The notes beneath the pieces were generated by a model. That model searched no databases. It was not told the DNA's origin and saw nothing but the letters and a program-made list of their open reading frames with translations. The translations under genes and the position numbers were made by a program. 64,000 nucleotides of DNA, taken from the NCBI RefSeq assembly GCF_014648495.1, contig NZ_BMRF01000027.1, forward strand, positions 1-64,000, given 5' to 3'. The stretch comes from Actinomadura cremea. Its GTDB lineage: Bacteria; Actinomycetota; Actinomycetes; Streptosporangiales; Streptosporangiaceae. This document shows positions 57,496 to 64,000 of this stretch, one piece after another (the stretch's first letter is position 1; every line of letters starts with the position of its first letter).

Positions 57496-58342
57496 GACGC
57501 CCATCGCACCGGCCGACGAGTGGCGGCGGGCCGCGCGGCGTGTGGAGGACGCGGGGTACGGGTCGATCTGGCTGAACGAGGCCATCGGGGGCCGGGAGGT
57601 GTTCACGCAGCTCGGCGTGATGCTCGCGGCCACCGAGAAGGTCGTGCCGGGGTCCTCGAGCGCCAATCTCTGGGCCCGGCACCCCGCCGCGATGCAGGGC
57701 GCCGCGTCCGTCCTCGCGGACGCGTATCCGGGACGGCTCGCGCTCGGCGTGGGCGTGAGCATGCCCATGATGGTCGAGCAGAGCGGGCAGCGGTGGGCGA
57801 GCCCGCTGGCACGGATGCGCGAGTACCTGGACGGGATGGACGCCGCCGTGGGGGCGGCTCCCGTGCCGGCCGTCCCGTTCCCCCGGCTGCTGGCCGCGCT
57901 CGGGCCGAAGATGCAGGAGCTGGCGCGGGAGCGCGCCGACGGCGTGCTGCCCGCGGCGATGCCCGTCGAGCACACCCGGCGCGTTCGGGAGCGGCTCGGC
58001 GGCGAGAAGCTGGTCGTGGCGCTGCAGTCGGCGATCCTCGAGACGGACGCGGCGGCGGCGCGCGAGACCGCGCGGAGCACCGGGCTGCTGCCCATGCCCG
58101 GCTCGCCCTACGCGCGCTCGCTCGGGGAGCTGGGCCACGCGGAGGCGGACATCGAGAACGGGGCCTCCGGCGAGGTCGTCGACGCGTGCTTCGCCTGGGG
58201 CGACGAGAAGGCGATCGCCCTGCGCGTCCGGGCACATCTGGACGCGGGCGCCGACCACGTGGCCGTGTCGGTGCTCGCGCCCGACCTCGCGTCGGCAGCC
58301 GACCAGTACGAACGTCTCGCGCCCGTGCTGCGGGACGTCTGA
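57494..58342 (+). CDS. LLM-class oxidoreductase, N-terminally short
   Basis: The 282-residue luciferase-like F420/FMN oxidoreductase starts ADEWRRAARRVEDAGYGSIWLNEAIGG and continues ANLWARHPAAMQGAASVLADAYPGRLALGVGVS. Compared with the complete LLM protein at 28711, the first beta strand of the barrel (the GVW/GVVG-type segment of some 12-15 residues) is missing. The only usable start, GTG 57494, lies inside the last unit of the repeat array and has no ribosome site. The repeat array may have replaced the true 5' end, so the gene could be inactive or be translated from a start not recognised here. The rest of the barrel is intact. Confidence 0.75.
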   Translation: MTPIAPADEWRRAARRVEDAGYGSIWLNEAIGGREVFTQLGVMLAATEKVVPGSSSANLWARHPAAMQGAASVLADAYPGRLALGVGVSMPMMVEQSGQRWASPLARMREYLDGMDAAVGAAPVPAVPFPRLLAALGPKMQELARERADGVLPAAMPVEHTRRVRERLGGEKLVVALQSAILETDAAAARETARSTGLLPMPGSPYARSLGELGHAEADIENGASGEVVDACFAWGDEKAIALRVRAHLDAGADHVAVSVLAPDLASAADQYERLAPVLRDV

Positions 58343-58393
58343 GCTGAACCCTCGACCGCGCGAGGCCGCACCACGGTTCGGGCGGAACGCCGC

Positions 58394-59068
58394 TCAGCGC
58401 GCCGCCGGGCGTACGAGCCCGCTCTCGTAGGCGGCGATGACCAGCTGGGCGCGGTCGCGGGCGTGCAGCTTGGCCAGCAGGTGGCCGATGTGGGTCTTGA
58501 CCGTCGCCGGGCTGAGGTGCAGGTGCTCGGCCAGGTCGGCGTTTGACAGGCCGCGGGCGATGAGGGTAAGGACCTCCCGCTCGCGGACGGTGAGGGTGCC
58601 GAGCCCGGCGGGCGGGGGCTGGACGGGTCCGGGACCGCGGACGTACTCGGCGATCAGCCGCCGGGTGACGGTGGGCGCGAGCAGCGACTCCCCCTCGGCG
58701 ATCACCCGGACGGCCGCCAGCAGATCGGCGGGCGGGGTGTCCTTGAGCAGGAAGCCGCTGGCCCCCGCCCGCAGTGCCCCGTAGACGTAGGAGTCGAGGT
58801 CGAACGTGGTGAGGATCAGCACGCGGACGTCCGGGAGGGCGGCGCAGATCCGGCGGGTGGCCTCGAGCCCGTCCATCTCGGGCATCCGGACGTCCATGAG
58901 GACGACGTCGGGACGTTCGCGCCCGGCGAGTTCGACGGCCTCGGCGCCGGTCCCCGCCTCTCCCACGACGCGCAGCCCGGGCGCGGTGTCGATGAGGACG
59001 CCGAAGCTGCCGCGGACCAGGGCCTGGTCGTCGGCGACGAGGACGCGGAGTTCTTCCACGGTGCTCAC
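58394..59068 (-). CDS. NarL/LuxR-type response regulator
   Basis: The 224-residue regulator has a receiver (about 7-122) with the acidic pair VADDQ, phospho-acceptor Asp59 in VVLMDVRMPEMDG, Thr in LILTTFD and Lys in LLKD. The C-terminal LuxR helix-turn-helix is LTVREREVLTLIARGLSNADLAEHLHLSPATVKTHIGHLL. Its GTG overlaps the kinase stop as GTGA, so the pair is co-translated. It probably controls the divergent ABC exporter genes at 60371-62136, as is usual for this arrangement in actinomycetes. Confidence 0.93.
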   Translation of the reverse strand: MSTVEELRVLVADDQALVRGSFGVLIDTAPGLRVVGEAGTGAEAVELAGRERPDVVLMDVRMPEMDGLEATRRICAALPDVRVLILTTFDLDSYVYGALRAGASGFLLKDTPPADLLAAVRVIAEGESLLAPTVTRRLIAEYVRGPGPVQPPPAGLGTLTVREREVLTLIARGLSNADLAEHLHLSPATVKTHIGHLLAKLHARDRAQLVIAAYESGLVRPAAR

Positions 59069-60213
59069 GTTTCGTAAGGGAATCGGGCTGTGACGGCGAA
59101 TCCGCCCTCGGGCCGGGGCCCGGCGCCGAACTCGCCGCCGTACATCATGACGCGTTCGCGCATCCCGATGATGCCGTGTCCCTCGCCGGGCTCGCCGGGC
59201 AGCACGCGCACGCCGGGGCCGTCGTCGGTGACCTCGATGCCGACCCTGCCGCCGCCGGCGTCGACGCGGACGCGGCAGCGGGCGGGCGCGGCATGCTTGA
59301 CGACGTTGGTGACGGCCTCCTGGACGATGCGGTAGACCGACAGCGCGACGCCCTCGGGCAGGTCGCCCGCCCGCACGTCGAGGTCGACGCGGACGCCCGC
59401 CATCGCCGCGCGCTCGGCGAGCCCGTCGAGGGCGGCGAGGTCGGGGGGCGGGGCGAGGCCGCCGTCCCCCGCGGCGTCGGCGCGCAGGACGCCGAGGAGG
59501 TGGCGCATCTCGGCGAGGGTGCCGCGGCTGGTGGCCTCGATGACGCGGAGGGCGTCGACGGCCTCGGCGGGGCGGGCCTCGGCGACGTGGACGGCGACGC
59601 CGCTCTTCACGGCGATGAGGCTCATGCTGTGGGCGACGATGTCGTGCAGTTCGCGGGCGATGCGCAGGCGCTCCTCCCCGACGGCGCGGTCGGCGAGTTC
59701 CCGGGCGAAGCGCGCGGCGTGCTCGCGGCGGTCGCGGACGGCGCGGCCGAGCGCCCAGGACGCGCCGAGCACGGCGAGACCGAGCGCGACGACGCCGACG
59801 TGTTCGGCGTGCAGGGGGGCGACGGGCCCGGCGAGGGCGGCGCCGAGGATGACGGCGCCGCTCAGCACGCCGATGAGGGTGGTGGGGATCCAGCGGCGCC
59901 GCGGCCGGCTGACGGCGACCGGGTAGAGGGCGTAGGCGGCGGCCAGGTAGGCGTCCGGCGGCAGGTCGAGGAGCAGCGCCACGGTGGAGGCGGCGAACAC
60001 GACGGCGAACACGGGGACGGGCCAGACGCGCCGGACGGCGAGCGGCAGCCCGGACGCCGCGAGGACGGGCCCGGCGACCACCGCCGGGACGCCCGGCCGC
60101 GCGGACGCCATCAGCACGAACACGTAGAGGAGCGCCGCCGCGACGTCCAGGGCGATCAGCCTGGACCTGTCGACCCGCGGGGTGAGCGGGACGCGCGCTT
60201 CGGGTTCGTCCAC
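59065..60213 (-). CDS. Sensor histidine kinase (HisKA_3 type)
   Basis: The 382-residue membrane kinase has about five hydrophobic segments in the first 170 residues (for example LIALDVAAALLYVFVLMAS and VGVVALGLAVLGASWAL). The HisKA_3 dimerisation helix RLRIARELHDIVAHSMSLI carries the phospho-His, and an HATPase domain follows with YRIVQEAVTNVVKHA and GIEVTDDGPG plus the GHGIIGMRERV lid. No large sensor domain lies outside the membrane, so it probably senses signals within the membrane or through the transporter. GTG 60213 was chosen after a weak site. It is coupled to the response regulator gene. Confidence 0.92.
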   Translation of the reverse strand: MDEPEARVPLTPRVDRSRLIALDVAAALLYVFVLMASARPGVPAVVAGPVLAASGLPLAVRRVWPVPVFAVVFAASTVALLLDLPPDAYLAAAYALYPVAVSRPRRRWIPTTLIGVLSGAVILGAALAGPVAPLHAEHVGVVALGLAVLGASWALGRAVRDRREHAARFARELADRAVGEERLRIARELHDIVAHSMSLIAVKSGVAVHVAEARPAEAVDALRVIEATSRGTLAEMRHLLGVLRADAAGDGGLAPPPDLAALDGLAERAAMAGVRVDLDVRAGDLPEGVALSVYRIVQEAVTNVVKHAAPARCRVRVDAGGGRVGIEVTDDGPGVRVLPGEPGEGHGIIGMRERVMMYGGEFGAGPRPEGGFAVTARFPYET

Positions 60214-60370
60214 GTCGCAACGGTATCCGGGGGGCTCGCGCGGGCGCGTCCGTCCGGCGGGCGTCGGACCGGGGGCGGAGACGGGAGAACGGTCTCCGCC
60301 CGGGGTCGTACGGCGGAGTCCGGCCCGCGTTCCGATGTGCGCGGGGCCGTCCCGGACGACCGTGGAGGGC

Positions 60371-61276
60371 ATGATCGAGGTACGTGAGCTGACCAAGCGC
60401 TACGGCGCGACGACGGCGGTGGACCGGCTGTCGTTCACGGTGCGGCCCGGGACGGTCACCGGGTTCCTCGGGCCGAACGGCGCGGGAAAGTCGACGACCA
60501 TGCGGATCCTGCTGGGCCTGGACGCGGCCGCGTCCGGCGAGGCGCTCGTGAACGGCGGCCGGTACGCGGCGCTGCGGCGGCCGATGTTCGAGGTGGGCGC
60601 GCTGCTGGACGCGGGCGCGGCGCACGGTGGCCGGCGGGCGCTGGACCACCTGGGCTGGCTGGCGCGGAGCAACGGCGTGGCGCCGCGCCGGGTGGCCGAG
60701 GTGCTGGAACTGGTCGGCCTGGCGGGGGTCGCGCGCAAGCGGGTCGGCGGGTTCTCGCTGGGCATGCGGCAGCGGCTCGGGATCGCGGCCGCGCTGCTGG
60801 GCGATCCGGGGGTGCTGATGTTCGACGAGCCGGTGAACGGCCTGGACCCGGACGGCGTGCGCTGGATCCGCGAGCTGATGCGGTCCCTCGCGGCGGAGGG
60901 CCGGACGGTGCTGATCTCCAGCCACCTGATGAGCGAGATGGAGCTGACCGCCGACCGGCTGATCGTCATCGGCCGGGGGCGGCTGATCGCCGACACGTCG
61001 GTGCGGGAGCTGGCGGACCGGTTCGCGCGCGGCGTGCGGGTGCGCTCGCCGCGCCCGGACGAGCTGACGGCGGTGCTCGCGGCCGCCGGGGGACGCGTGG
61101 AGGCGGCGCAGGGCGACGCGCTCACGGTGACCGGGCTGGACGTCGCCGAGATCGGCGACCGGGCCGCGGCGCACGGGATCCCCTTGCACGAGGTGGCGGC
61201 GCAGAGCGCGTCGCTGGAGGAGGCGTACATGGAGCTGACCGCCGGGAGCACCGAGTTCGGGGCGGTGGCCCGGTGA
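60371..61276 (+). CDS. ABC exporter ATP-binding protein
   Basis: The 301-residue ABC ATPase has Walker A FLGPNGAGKSTTMR, a signature in the form FSLGMRQRLGIAAALLG, Walker B VLMFDEPVNGLDPDG and the switch His in VLISSHLMSEME. The C-terminal extension after about residue 215 (DTSVRELADRF, then SLEEAYMELT) is typical of DrrA/BcrA-like drug or peptide exporters. ATG 60371 follows GTGGAGGGC. Its stop overlaps the permease start. It is divergent from the two-component system, its likely regulator. Confidence 0.92.
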   Translation: MIEVRELTKRYGATTAVDRLSFTVRPGTVTGFLGPNGAGKSTTMRILLGLDAAASGEALVNGGRYAALRRPMFEVGALLDAGAAHGGRRALDHLGWLARSNGVAPRRVAEVLELVGLAGVARKRVGGFSLGMRQRLGIAAALLGDPGVLMFDEPVNGLDPDGVRWIRELMRSLAAEGRTVLISSHLMSEMELTADRLIVIGRGRLIADTSVRELADRFARGVRVRSPRPDELTAVLAAAGGRVEAAQGDALTVTGLDVAEIGDRAAAHGIPLHEVAAQSASLEEAYMELTAGSTEFGAVAR

Positions 61277-62136
61277 CCGCGGCCGAGACGGGCGGCCCTC
61301 GGGCCGCGCGTGCGGCGCGGGAGCCGGAAGCACCGGCCGAGACGGCGCCGGGCCGGATCGGGGCGGGGGCGGTCGCCGCCGAGTGGCACAAGCTGCGCAC
61401 CGTCCGGTCGACGGCCGCGATCGCGGCGGCGATCGGCGTCGCCGTCGTGCTGTGCGTGCTCTGGTCCCTGTACGCGGTGCGGTACTGGGACGGGTTGTCC
61501 GCGGAGGAGAGGGCCGAGCTGGGCGTGGCACCGCCGACGCAGTTCCTCGTGGTGGTGCTCCCGGTCTGCGGCGTGGTGCTCGGTGCCCTGTCGCTGACGT
61601 CGGAGTACGCGACGGGGATGGTCCGCACGAGCCTCACCGCCCTCCCGCGGCGGGTGCCGCTGCTGGGGGCCAAGGCGCTGGCGGCGGGCGGCCTGGTCGG
61701 CGCCGCCGGGCTGGTGAGCCTCGCGGCGGCGCTCCTGGCGGGCAGGGCGATCGCGGGCGGCCGGCCGATGCCGGGGTTCGGCGGTCCGCTCTCCGAGCAC
61801 GCCGCGGCCGTGGCGGCCGTGGCGGTGACGGCTGCGGCGATCACGCTGATGTCGCTCGGCCTGGCGGCGCTGCTGCGCTCGACGGCCGCGACGATCACGA
61901 TCGGGATGGGGCTGCTGTTCGTCGCGCCGCCGCTGGTCCGGCTGCTGCCGTCCCCGTGGGACGACCGGATCTGGTGGCTGCTGCCCGCCGGGTTCCCCAA
62001 CCAGATCGCGCCGGTTCCGGGGTCGACCGTGAGTGCGGACGGGCTGTCGGCGCCGGTCGCGGCGCTGCTCCTCGTCGGCTACGTCGTGGTCGTGCTGGGC
62101 GCCGGGGCGCTGGCGTTCGCGCGCCGCGACGCGTGA
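61273..62136 (+). CDS. ABC-2 type exporter permease
   Basis: The 287-residue membrane protein has an Ala/Glu/Arg-rich cytoplasmic N-terminus (about 1-35), then ABC-2 permease features: GAVAAEWHKLRTVRSTAAIAAAIGVAVVL, LSLTSEYATGMVRTSLTALPRR, and a total of about six spans ending YVVVVLGAGALAFARRDA. GTG 61273 overlaps the ATPase stop as GTGA. Together they form an exporter, perhaps for a peptide, lipid or antibiotic. The divergent HK/RR pair suggests induction by envelope stress. Confidence 0.88.
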   Translation: MTAAETGGPRAARAAREPEAPAETAPGRIGAGAVAAEWHKLRTVRSTAAIAAAIGVAVVLCVLWSLYAVRYWDGLSAEERAELGVAPPTQFLVVVLPVCGVVLGALSLTSEYATGMVRTSLTALPRRVPLLGAKALAAGGLVGAAGLVSLAAALLAGRAIAGGRPMPGFGGPLSEHAAAVAAVAVTAAAITLMSLGLAALLRSTAATITIGMGLLFVAPPLVRLLPSPWDDRIWWLLPAGFPNQIAPVPGSTVSADGLSAPVAALLLVGYVVVVLGAGALAFARRDA

Positions 62137-62200
62137 CGGGCTCCGCGACGGGCGCGGTGATCACGGTGGCCTGGCCGTCCCGCAGGAGCGGGCTGCGGGA

Positions 62201-62235
62201 GGACGGCGGCGTCCGGGCACGGCGCGCCGCCGTCC
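62201..62235. terminator. Terminator-like hairpin between convergent genes
   Basis: The stem GGACGGCGG / CCGCCGTCC with a 17-base GC-rich loop lies between the ends of the exporter permease gene and the HPF-like gene, and can serve both. Confidence 0.65.
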
Positions 62236-62247
62236 GCGGGTGTCGGC

Positions 62248-62559
62248 TCAGCCGACCCGCAGGTTCGTCGTGCGGACGGCGAGGCGGGAGCGCAGCAGCG
62301 CGATGGCCTCGTCCAGCCGCGGGGCGGCCGCCTGGGCCCGCACGATCCGGCCGTCGATCTCGATGACGGCCCGGGCCAGCGCCGGGCGGGGCAGGGCGGG
62401 GTCGGCCACGACGCTGAGCGTGACCTGGACGGACGTCACGTCGCCGTGGGCCTCCGCCAGCGCCTCGCCGACGGCGCGTTCGGCCGCGCCGCGCTCGTGC
62501 GCGGTGACGTCGCCCGAGATCAGGAACCGGATCTCGGAACGCTCACGGGTGGCGTTCAT
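62248..62559 (-). CDS. HPF/RaiA-like ribosome-associated protein (short)
   Basis: The 103-residue protein resembles the N-terminal domain of hibernation-promoting/sigma-54 modulation proteins in the form seen in actinobacterial universal-stress-type genes. It has AHERGAAERAVGEALAEAHGDVTSVQVTLSVVADP, then ALARAVIEIDGRIVRAQAAAPRLDEAIALLRSRLA. The family binds the ribosome decoding region during stasis; binding is inferred. It lacks the C-terminal dimerisation domain of long HPF. ATG 62559 is preceded by a GGGGG run; the frame is open further upstream without support. It stands alone. Confidence 0.7.
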   Translation of the reverse strand: MNATRERSEIRFLISGDVTAHERGAAERAVGEALAEAHGDVTSVQVTLSVVADPALPRPALARAVIEIDGRIVRAQAAAPRLDEAIALLRSRLAVRTTNLRVG

Positions 62560-63326
62560 GATGCCCCCAATTCGGTCGGTGATGGGCCGGAATCCGGCGG
62601 GCGCCGCGTCGAACGTGACCGATGTCCGCATTCGCCGCCCACGTGCCGCGCGTGCGCCGCGCCTCTGTACCCAGTGAACGCCGAAAGGTCCCGAAGTAAG
62701 CCCGGCCCGGAGCGAGACCTTCGTCACCGCCGCGGGCACCTGGGGCGACTCGGACGAGATCCGGATCACGCACGACGGTCGGGTGCCGCCCGGGGCGAGC
62801 GTCCGCGGGGCGGCGCCCGGGGCGATCGGCGGCGCGACCCTCACCAAAAGTTCGGCGGACCGCCGGACGCCCGTCATAATCGCGTCGCACATGCCGGTTC
62901 GGAAAACGGCGCCGATTGGTCGCCGCCGCCACCCGAGAACGCCCGGCAATTCATGTGCCATCGGGGATGCGCCACCGTGGAATTGGCATCGCCGCGAACC
63001 GGCTTCAGGGTTCACGACACCACGCTACGCCGCCGCTCCGCCACCGACCGCACCGAACGAGCCCGTGGTCACGGTCCATCTTCCCGTTCCGCGGTCACGG
63101 AGGGGAAGCACCGCGTTGGCGCGGGATAGGCGAGGGGAGTATCGTCTGCGGCTCCGAACGGCGGGCCCGTCCGTACTCCAAGCCGTACGGCGCCGCGCTG
63201 CGCTGCCCGTTCCAGCACGATTGGAAGATTGTCGAGGACGCCTTTTCCGTACTTCCCACAATCGTGCTTCCATCCCCTAACATAGGGCGGTGCCGTTCCG
63301 CCCCGCGCAGACCCGTCGACTGGCTG
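62560..63326. other. 767-bp gap without a recognisable gene
   Basis: I see no supported gene between the HPF-like start and the XRE gene. The frame of the XRE gene stays open upstream to about 63130, but no start with a ribosome site is found there. TAACAT (63276-63281) could be a -10 for the XRE gene. Several plus-strand frames are open, as expected in this base composition. Confidence 0.4.
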
Positions 63327-64000
63327 GTGACCCCCTTGCCCCAGGATTCAGCTGTCCCGACTCCTCCGGCCGATGATGATCCGGCCGCACGGCTGATCGA
63401 CTATCCGCGGCGCGGCGGGCCGACCGTCCTGCGCATTCTCCTCGGCGCGCAGCTCCGCCGCCTTCGCGAGGAATGCGGAATCTCCACCGAGCAGGCCGGA
63501 TACGAGATCCGCGGCTCCCATTCGAAGATCAGCCGGATGGAGCTGGGCCGCGTCGGCTTCAAGTCCCGCGACGTCTCCGACCTGCTCACCCTGTACGGCG
63601 TCACCGACCCGGCCGAGCGGGCCTCGATGCTGGAGCTGGCCAAGGAGGCCAACACCCCGGGCTGGTGGCACCGGTACGGGGACGTGCTGCCGAACTGGTT
63701 CGAGGCCTACCTCGGGCTCGAGGAGGCCGCCACCCTGCTGCGCTCCTACGAGCTCCAGTTCGTCCCGGGCCTGCTCCAGACCGAGGACTACGCCCGCGCG
63801 GTCGTCCGCCTCGGCTTCCCCGACGCCTCCGAGGAGGAGCTCGAGCGGCGGGTGTGGGTGCGGACCACCCGGCAGCAGCGCTTCACCGCGCCCAGCGCGC
63901 CGACGCTGTGGGCGGTCGTGGACGAGGCGGTCGTGCGGCGGCCGCTGGGCGGACGCGAGGTGATGCGGCGGCAGCTGCGGCACCTGCTGGAGATGGCGGA
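63327..64000 (+). CDS. XRE-family regulator with DUF5753 (Scr1-type), cut by the window end
   Basis: The first 224 residues of a helix-turn-helix XRE protein are present. The HTH (about 43-100) reads LGAQLRRLREECGISTEQAGYEIRGSHSKISRMELGRVGF. The DUF5753 domain follows with WWHRYGDVLPNWFEAYLGLEEAATLLRSYE, FVPGLLQTEDYARAVV and TLWAVVDEAVVRRPLGG. Such regulators occur in many copies in actinomycetes and are often paired with a small DUF397 gene downstream, which would lie outside the window. GTG 63327 is the first reasonable start. The C-terminal ~60 residues are missing because the window ends. Confidence 0.88.
   Translation, partial: MTPLPQDSAVPTPPADDDPAARLIDYPRRGGPTVLRILLGAQLRRLREECGISTEQAGYEIRGSHSKISRMELGRVGFKSRDVSDLLTLYGVTDPAERASMLELAKEANTPGWWHRYGDVLPNWFEAYLGLEEAATLLRSYELQFVPGLLQTEDYARAVVRLGFPDASEEELERRVWVRTTRQQRFTAPSAPTLWAVVDEAVVRRPLGGREVMRRQLRHLLEMA

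Noticed and set aside
57020-58258. Long minus-strand open frame across the repeat array and LLM gene
   Set aside because: The part opposite the LLM gene is plain antisense. The array part gives an Arg/Ala/Asp repeat with no start signal. Coding cannot be excluded but is not supported.

Overview
The window is high-GC DNA with GTG/TTG starts, clear Shine-Dalgarno sites, chained overlapping stop/start codons and near-continuous coding on both strands. The gene set is actinobacterial: SpoIIE/STAS/RsbW partner-switch genes, a SigR-type promoter on a sigma-70 gene, an OsaA-like HAMP-repeat kinase, a class II DAHP synthase, mycothiol-type PIG-L and DinB/maleylpyruvate-isomerase families, F420-type LLM oxidoreductases and a DUF5753-type XRE regulator. 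I infer a mycelial actinomycete close to Streptosporangiales/Thermomonosporaceae (Actinomadura-like). The genus is a guess from gene style, not a measurement.

Layout. 1-400: leader and promoter of an rRNA operon running leftwards out of the window. 0.6-5.4 kb: Acg-like flavoprotein, RlmA-type rRNA methyltransferase, thioredoxin divergent from a group 2 sigma factor with a SigR-type promoter, then DAHP synthase. 5.4-14.1 kb: a stress-signalling block: RsbW-like ATPase, STAS antagonist and OsaC-like kinase/phosphatase, divergent from an OsaA-like hybrid kinase and OsaB-like regulator. 14.2-21 kb: a 33-codon mini-gene with its own terminator, prolyl oligopeptidase, gltX, Nudix, HAD and PIG-L genes. 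21-24.7 kb: a coupled pair (TROVE-like/VWA protein plus ARPP-like partner), DinB and VOC proteins. 24.8-29.7 kb: a TetR/acyl-CoA dehydrogenase unit divergent from an APH-type kinase across tandem operator-like repeats, then GNAT and LLM genes.

29.7-39.2 kb holds an eight-gene, translationally coupled minus-strand operon: BtpA/SgcQ-like protein, PfkB kinase, lipoprotein binding protein, ABC ATPase, permease, phosphotriesterase-like hydrolase, GATase-like protein and TenA-like protein. It is divergent from a LacI regulator and an M20 amidohydrolase. Two identical operator cores, one next to each divergent start, tie the locus together. It looks like uptake and breakdown or salvage of an unidentified glycoside or related small molecule.

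39.2-46.6 kb: secreted RlpA-like protein, a putative metal permease pair, a pentapeptide-repeat protein, an 0.8 kb apparently empty stretch, an AlkZ-like glycosylase and a DUF2786 protein. 46.7-57.5 kb is accessory-looking: a paralogous pair of unknown proteins with conserved Cys/His, a three-HTH protein, a possible truncated regulator piece, kinase, AKR, TenA-like, MazG-like and DUF4291 genes around the housekeeping citrate synthase. Three of the unknown genes carry the same TTATCCACAG element upstream. The block ends in a striking array of about 24 units of 18 bp, built into 126-bp higher-order repeats, that runs into the start of an N-terminally short LLM gene. 58.4-64 kb: a NarL-type two-component system divergent from an ABC exporter, an HPF-like protein, and an XRE/DUF5753 regulator cut by the window end.
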